A stretch of DNA of 7,484 bases from Bacteroidales bacterium UBA3382 (GTDB taxonomy: Bacteria; Bacteroidota; Bacteroidia; Bacteroidales; UBA932), in contig DEPW01000045.1 in NCBI GenBank assembly GCA_002358965.1, positions 1-7,484 of the forward strand, written 5' to 3'. Within the stretch, counting starts at the first letter, position 1, and each line of letters starts with the position of its first letter. Below are positions 6,378 through 7,484 of the stretch, one piece after another. The notes below the pieces were generated by a model. The model did no database searches. It saw nothing but the letters and a program-made list of their open reading frames with translations, and was not told the DNA's origin. A program made the position numbers and the translations under genes.

Positions 6378-6380
6378 CAA
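6350..6380 (-). promoter_or_regulatory. Probable promoter of the PLD-like gene
   Basis: On the minus strand, TTG (6378-6380) is followed after 20 bases by TAACTTTA (6350-6357), one mismatch from TAnnTTTG. Start would be near 6342, giving a leader of about 30 bases. The element is interlocked with the tRNA-Leu promoter on the other strand. Confidence 0.55.
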
Positions 6381-6392
6381 TCCCAATCAAAG

Positions 6393-6476
6393 GCGCAGGT
6401 GGCGAAATTGGTAGACGCGCTACTTTGAGGGGGTAGTGCCGGCAACGGCGTGTCAGTTCGAGTCTGATCCTGCGCA
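6393..6476 (+). tRNA. tRNA-Leu, anticodon GAG
   Basis: This is a class II cloverleaf of 84 bases: acceptor GCGCAGG (6393-6399) with CCTGCGC (6469-6475), a D-arm with TGGTAG in the loop, anticodon stem CTACT/GGTAG around loop TTGAGGG giving anticodon GAG, a long variable arm GCCG-GCAA-CGGC, and T-stem GTCAG/CTGAT around TTCGAGT. The discriminator is A6476, the leucine identity base, and CCA is not encoded (CTG follows). GAG reads CTC and CTT leucine codons; CTC is common in the neighbouring genes. It is a single-gene unit with its own promoter and terminator. Confidence 0.97.
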
Positions 6477-6480
6477 CTGG

Positions 6481-6528
6481 AAAGAAACTTGCTTTAAGTC
6501 CGAATGCTTAAGCAAGTTTCTTTTTTTT
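6481..6528 (+). terminator. Rho-independent terminator after tRNA-Leu
   Basis: The arms 6481-6494 and 6510-6523 are perfectly complementary over 14 bp around a 15-base loop, and the second arm runs into eight T (6521-6528). It begins four bases after the tRNA discriminator. The sequence is A/T-rich for a terminator, but the stem length and T-run are convincing. Confidence 0.9.
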
Positions 6529-6555
6529 GTATATTGCGACAAATTTTTCAAAATC

Positions 6556-7484
6556 ATGAAAATAGTATTCCTCGACAGTGACACGATGGGCGGCGTATCT
6601 TTCGCCCCCATAGAAAAGACAGGCGAACTCGTCCTTTATCCGAGAAGCACTCCATCCGAAGCGATTGAAAGGGTAAAAGACTGCGAAGTGTTGATTGTAA
6701 ACAAGATAGTAGTCAACAAGGAATTGATAGACTCGGCCCCTCGGCTGAGACTGATATGCGAGGCCGCCACCGGTACGAACAATATCGACATAGAGTATGC
6801 CCGCCAGAAAGGCATTCCGGTAAAGAATGTCGCAGGCTACTCGACCGAATCCGTAGCCCAGATTACATTCATGCACATACTCAACCTTGTCAGCCACGGG
6901 CCGTATTACGACAGGAGGGTAAAGACCGGAGAGTATTACCGTACAGGGATATTCGCCGACATGTCATGGCCTTTCTTCGAACTGAAAGGAAAGAAAATCG
7001 GAATCATCGCCATGGGCAACATCGGACACCGCGTTGCCGAAATAGCCTGCGCCTTCGGAATGGTGCCATGCTACTATTCGACTTCTGGCACCTCGCACTG
7101 CAAAGACTATCCGTCCGTAGCCTTGGACACTCTGCTCCGCGAGAGCGACATAGTTACCATCCACGCACCATACAACGACAAGACACGCAATCTCATAGAC
7201 CTTGACAAGCTCAGGATGATGAAACCGACAGCATATATCATCAATATGGGAAGGGGAGGAATCATAAACGAAAAAGACCTCGTCACAGCCCTTACAGAAG
7301 GAGCGATAGCCGGTGCCGCCCTGGATGTATACGCCAGCGAACCGCTTGCGCCCGAACATCCATACATGAACTTCAAGGATTACATGGACGAAAACGGCAA
7401 TTGCCTGAAAGACAAATTACTGCTGACGCCCCACATAGCCTGGACCAGCAACGAAGCCCTTGAAAGGCTCGTACAAAAAATAGC
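6556..7484 (+). CDS. D-2-hydroxyacid dehydrogenase, NAD(P)-binding, 3' end outside window
   Basis: An open frame of 309 codons runs from ATG 6556 to the window edge with no stop. It belongs to the D-isomer-specific 2-hydroxyacid dehydrogenases (glycerate/hydroxypyruvate, 3-phosphoglycerate and D-lactate dehydrogenase relatives), which interconvert 2-keto acids and D-2-hydroxy acids. Seen: the substrate-domain segment EAATGTNNID (69-78) and NVAGYSTESVA (91-101), the Rossmann segment around residues 147-170, and the catalytic triad Arg233 (NMGRGG), Glu262 (SEP) and His293 (TPHIAW). Three features are atypical: the dinucleotide motif reads A-M-G-N-I-G, with Ala152 in place of the first glycine; Ser175 stands where an Asp normally selects NAD; and about 13 extra residues lie between Glu262 and His293. 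The exact substrate cannot be told, so no symbol is given. The upstream gap of 27 bases after the tRNA terminator holds only a weak promoter-like TATATTG (6530-6536) preceded by TTA (6508-6510). Confidence 0.9.
   Translation, partial: MKIVFLDSDTMGGVSFAPIEKTGELVLYPRSTPSEAIERVKDCEVLIVNKIVVNKELIDSAPRLRLICEAATGTNNIDIEYARQKGIPVKNVAGYSTESVAQITFMHILNLVSHGPYYDRRVKTGEYYRTGIFADMSWPFFELKGKKIGIIAMGNIGHRVAEIACAFGMVPCYYSTSGTSHCKDYPSVALDTLLRESDIVTIHAPYNDKTRNLIDLDKLRMMKPTAYIINMGRGGIINEKDLVTALTEGAIAGAALDVYASEPLAPEHPYMNFKDYMDENGNCLKDKLLLTPHIAWTSNEALERLVQKI

Overview
The window reads as core chromosome of a member of the Bacteroidota, probably the order Bacteroidales. Three observations support this. Almost every transcription unit starts behind a TTG/TTA-N19-21-TAnnTTTG type promoter, the signature of the primary sigma factor of this phylum. 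Start codons are preceded by A/T-rich leaders without a clear Shine-Dalgarno sequence. The tmRNA uses a glycine resume codon and a tag ending NYALAA. CCA is not encoded on either tRNA or on the tmRNA. The lower-rank assignment is inference only.

Layout, left to right. (1) 1-312: 3' part of the tmRNA gene ssrA (+). (2) 331-705: ridA (-), convergent with ssrA, with its terminator hairpin built from its own last codons and stop codon. (3) 793-1715: a minus-strand operon of promoter, yceD (DUF177), rpmF (ribosomal protein L32), tRNA-Arg(CCU) and a strong terminator. (4) 1778-3586: typA/bipA, a translational GTPase (-). (5) 3587-3683: a compact divergent promoter region. (6) 3684-5261: guaA, GMP synthase (+). 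(7) 5272-6312: a two-HKD phospholipase D/cardiolipin synthase-like protein (-), tail to tail with guaA at a 10-base gap. (8) 6347-6380: overlapping divergent promoters. (9) 6393-6476: tRNA-Leu(GAG) (+) with its own terminator. (10) 6556 to the window end: a D-2-hydroxyacid dehydrogenase (+), cut by the window edge.

The common theme is translation and its quality control (tmRNA rescue, L32, two tRNAs, TypA), plus general metabolism: RidA for reactive enamine/imine clearance, GuaA for guanine nucleotides, a PLD-type phospholipid enzyme and a 2-hydroxyacid dehydrogenase. The genes sit in many short independent units rather than one pathway operon. I see no insertion sequence, phage gene, CRISPR array, defence island or other mobile element, and no convincing undescribed system. 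What merits a second look is small-scale: the ridA terminator overlapping its coding end, a tRNA at the end of a ribosomal-protein operon, interlocked promoters, a PLD enzyme without membrane segments, an atypical cofactor site in the dehydrogenase, and the codon bias that opens a giant antisense frame over typA.
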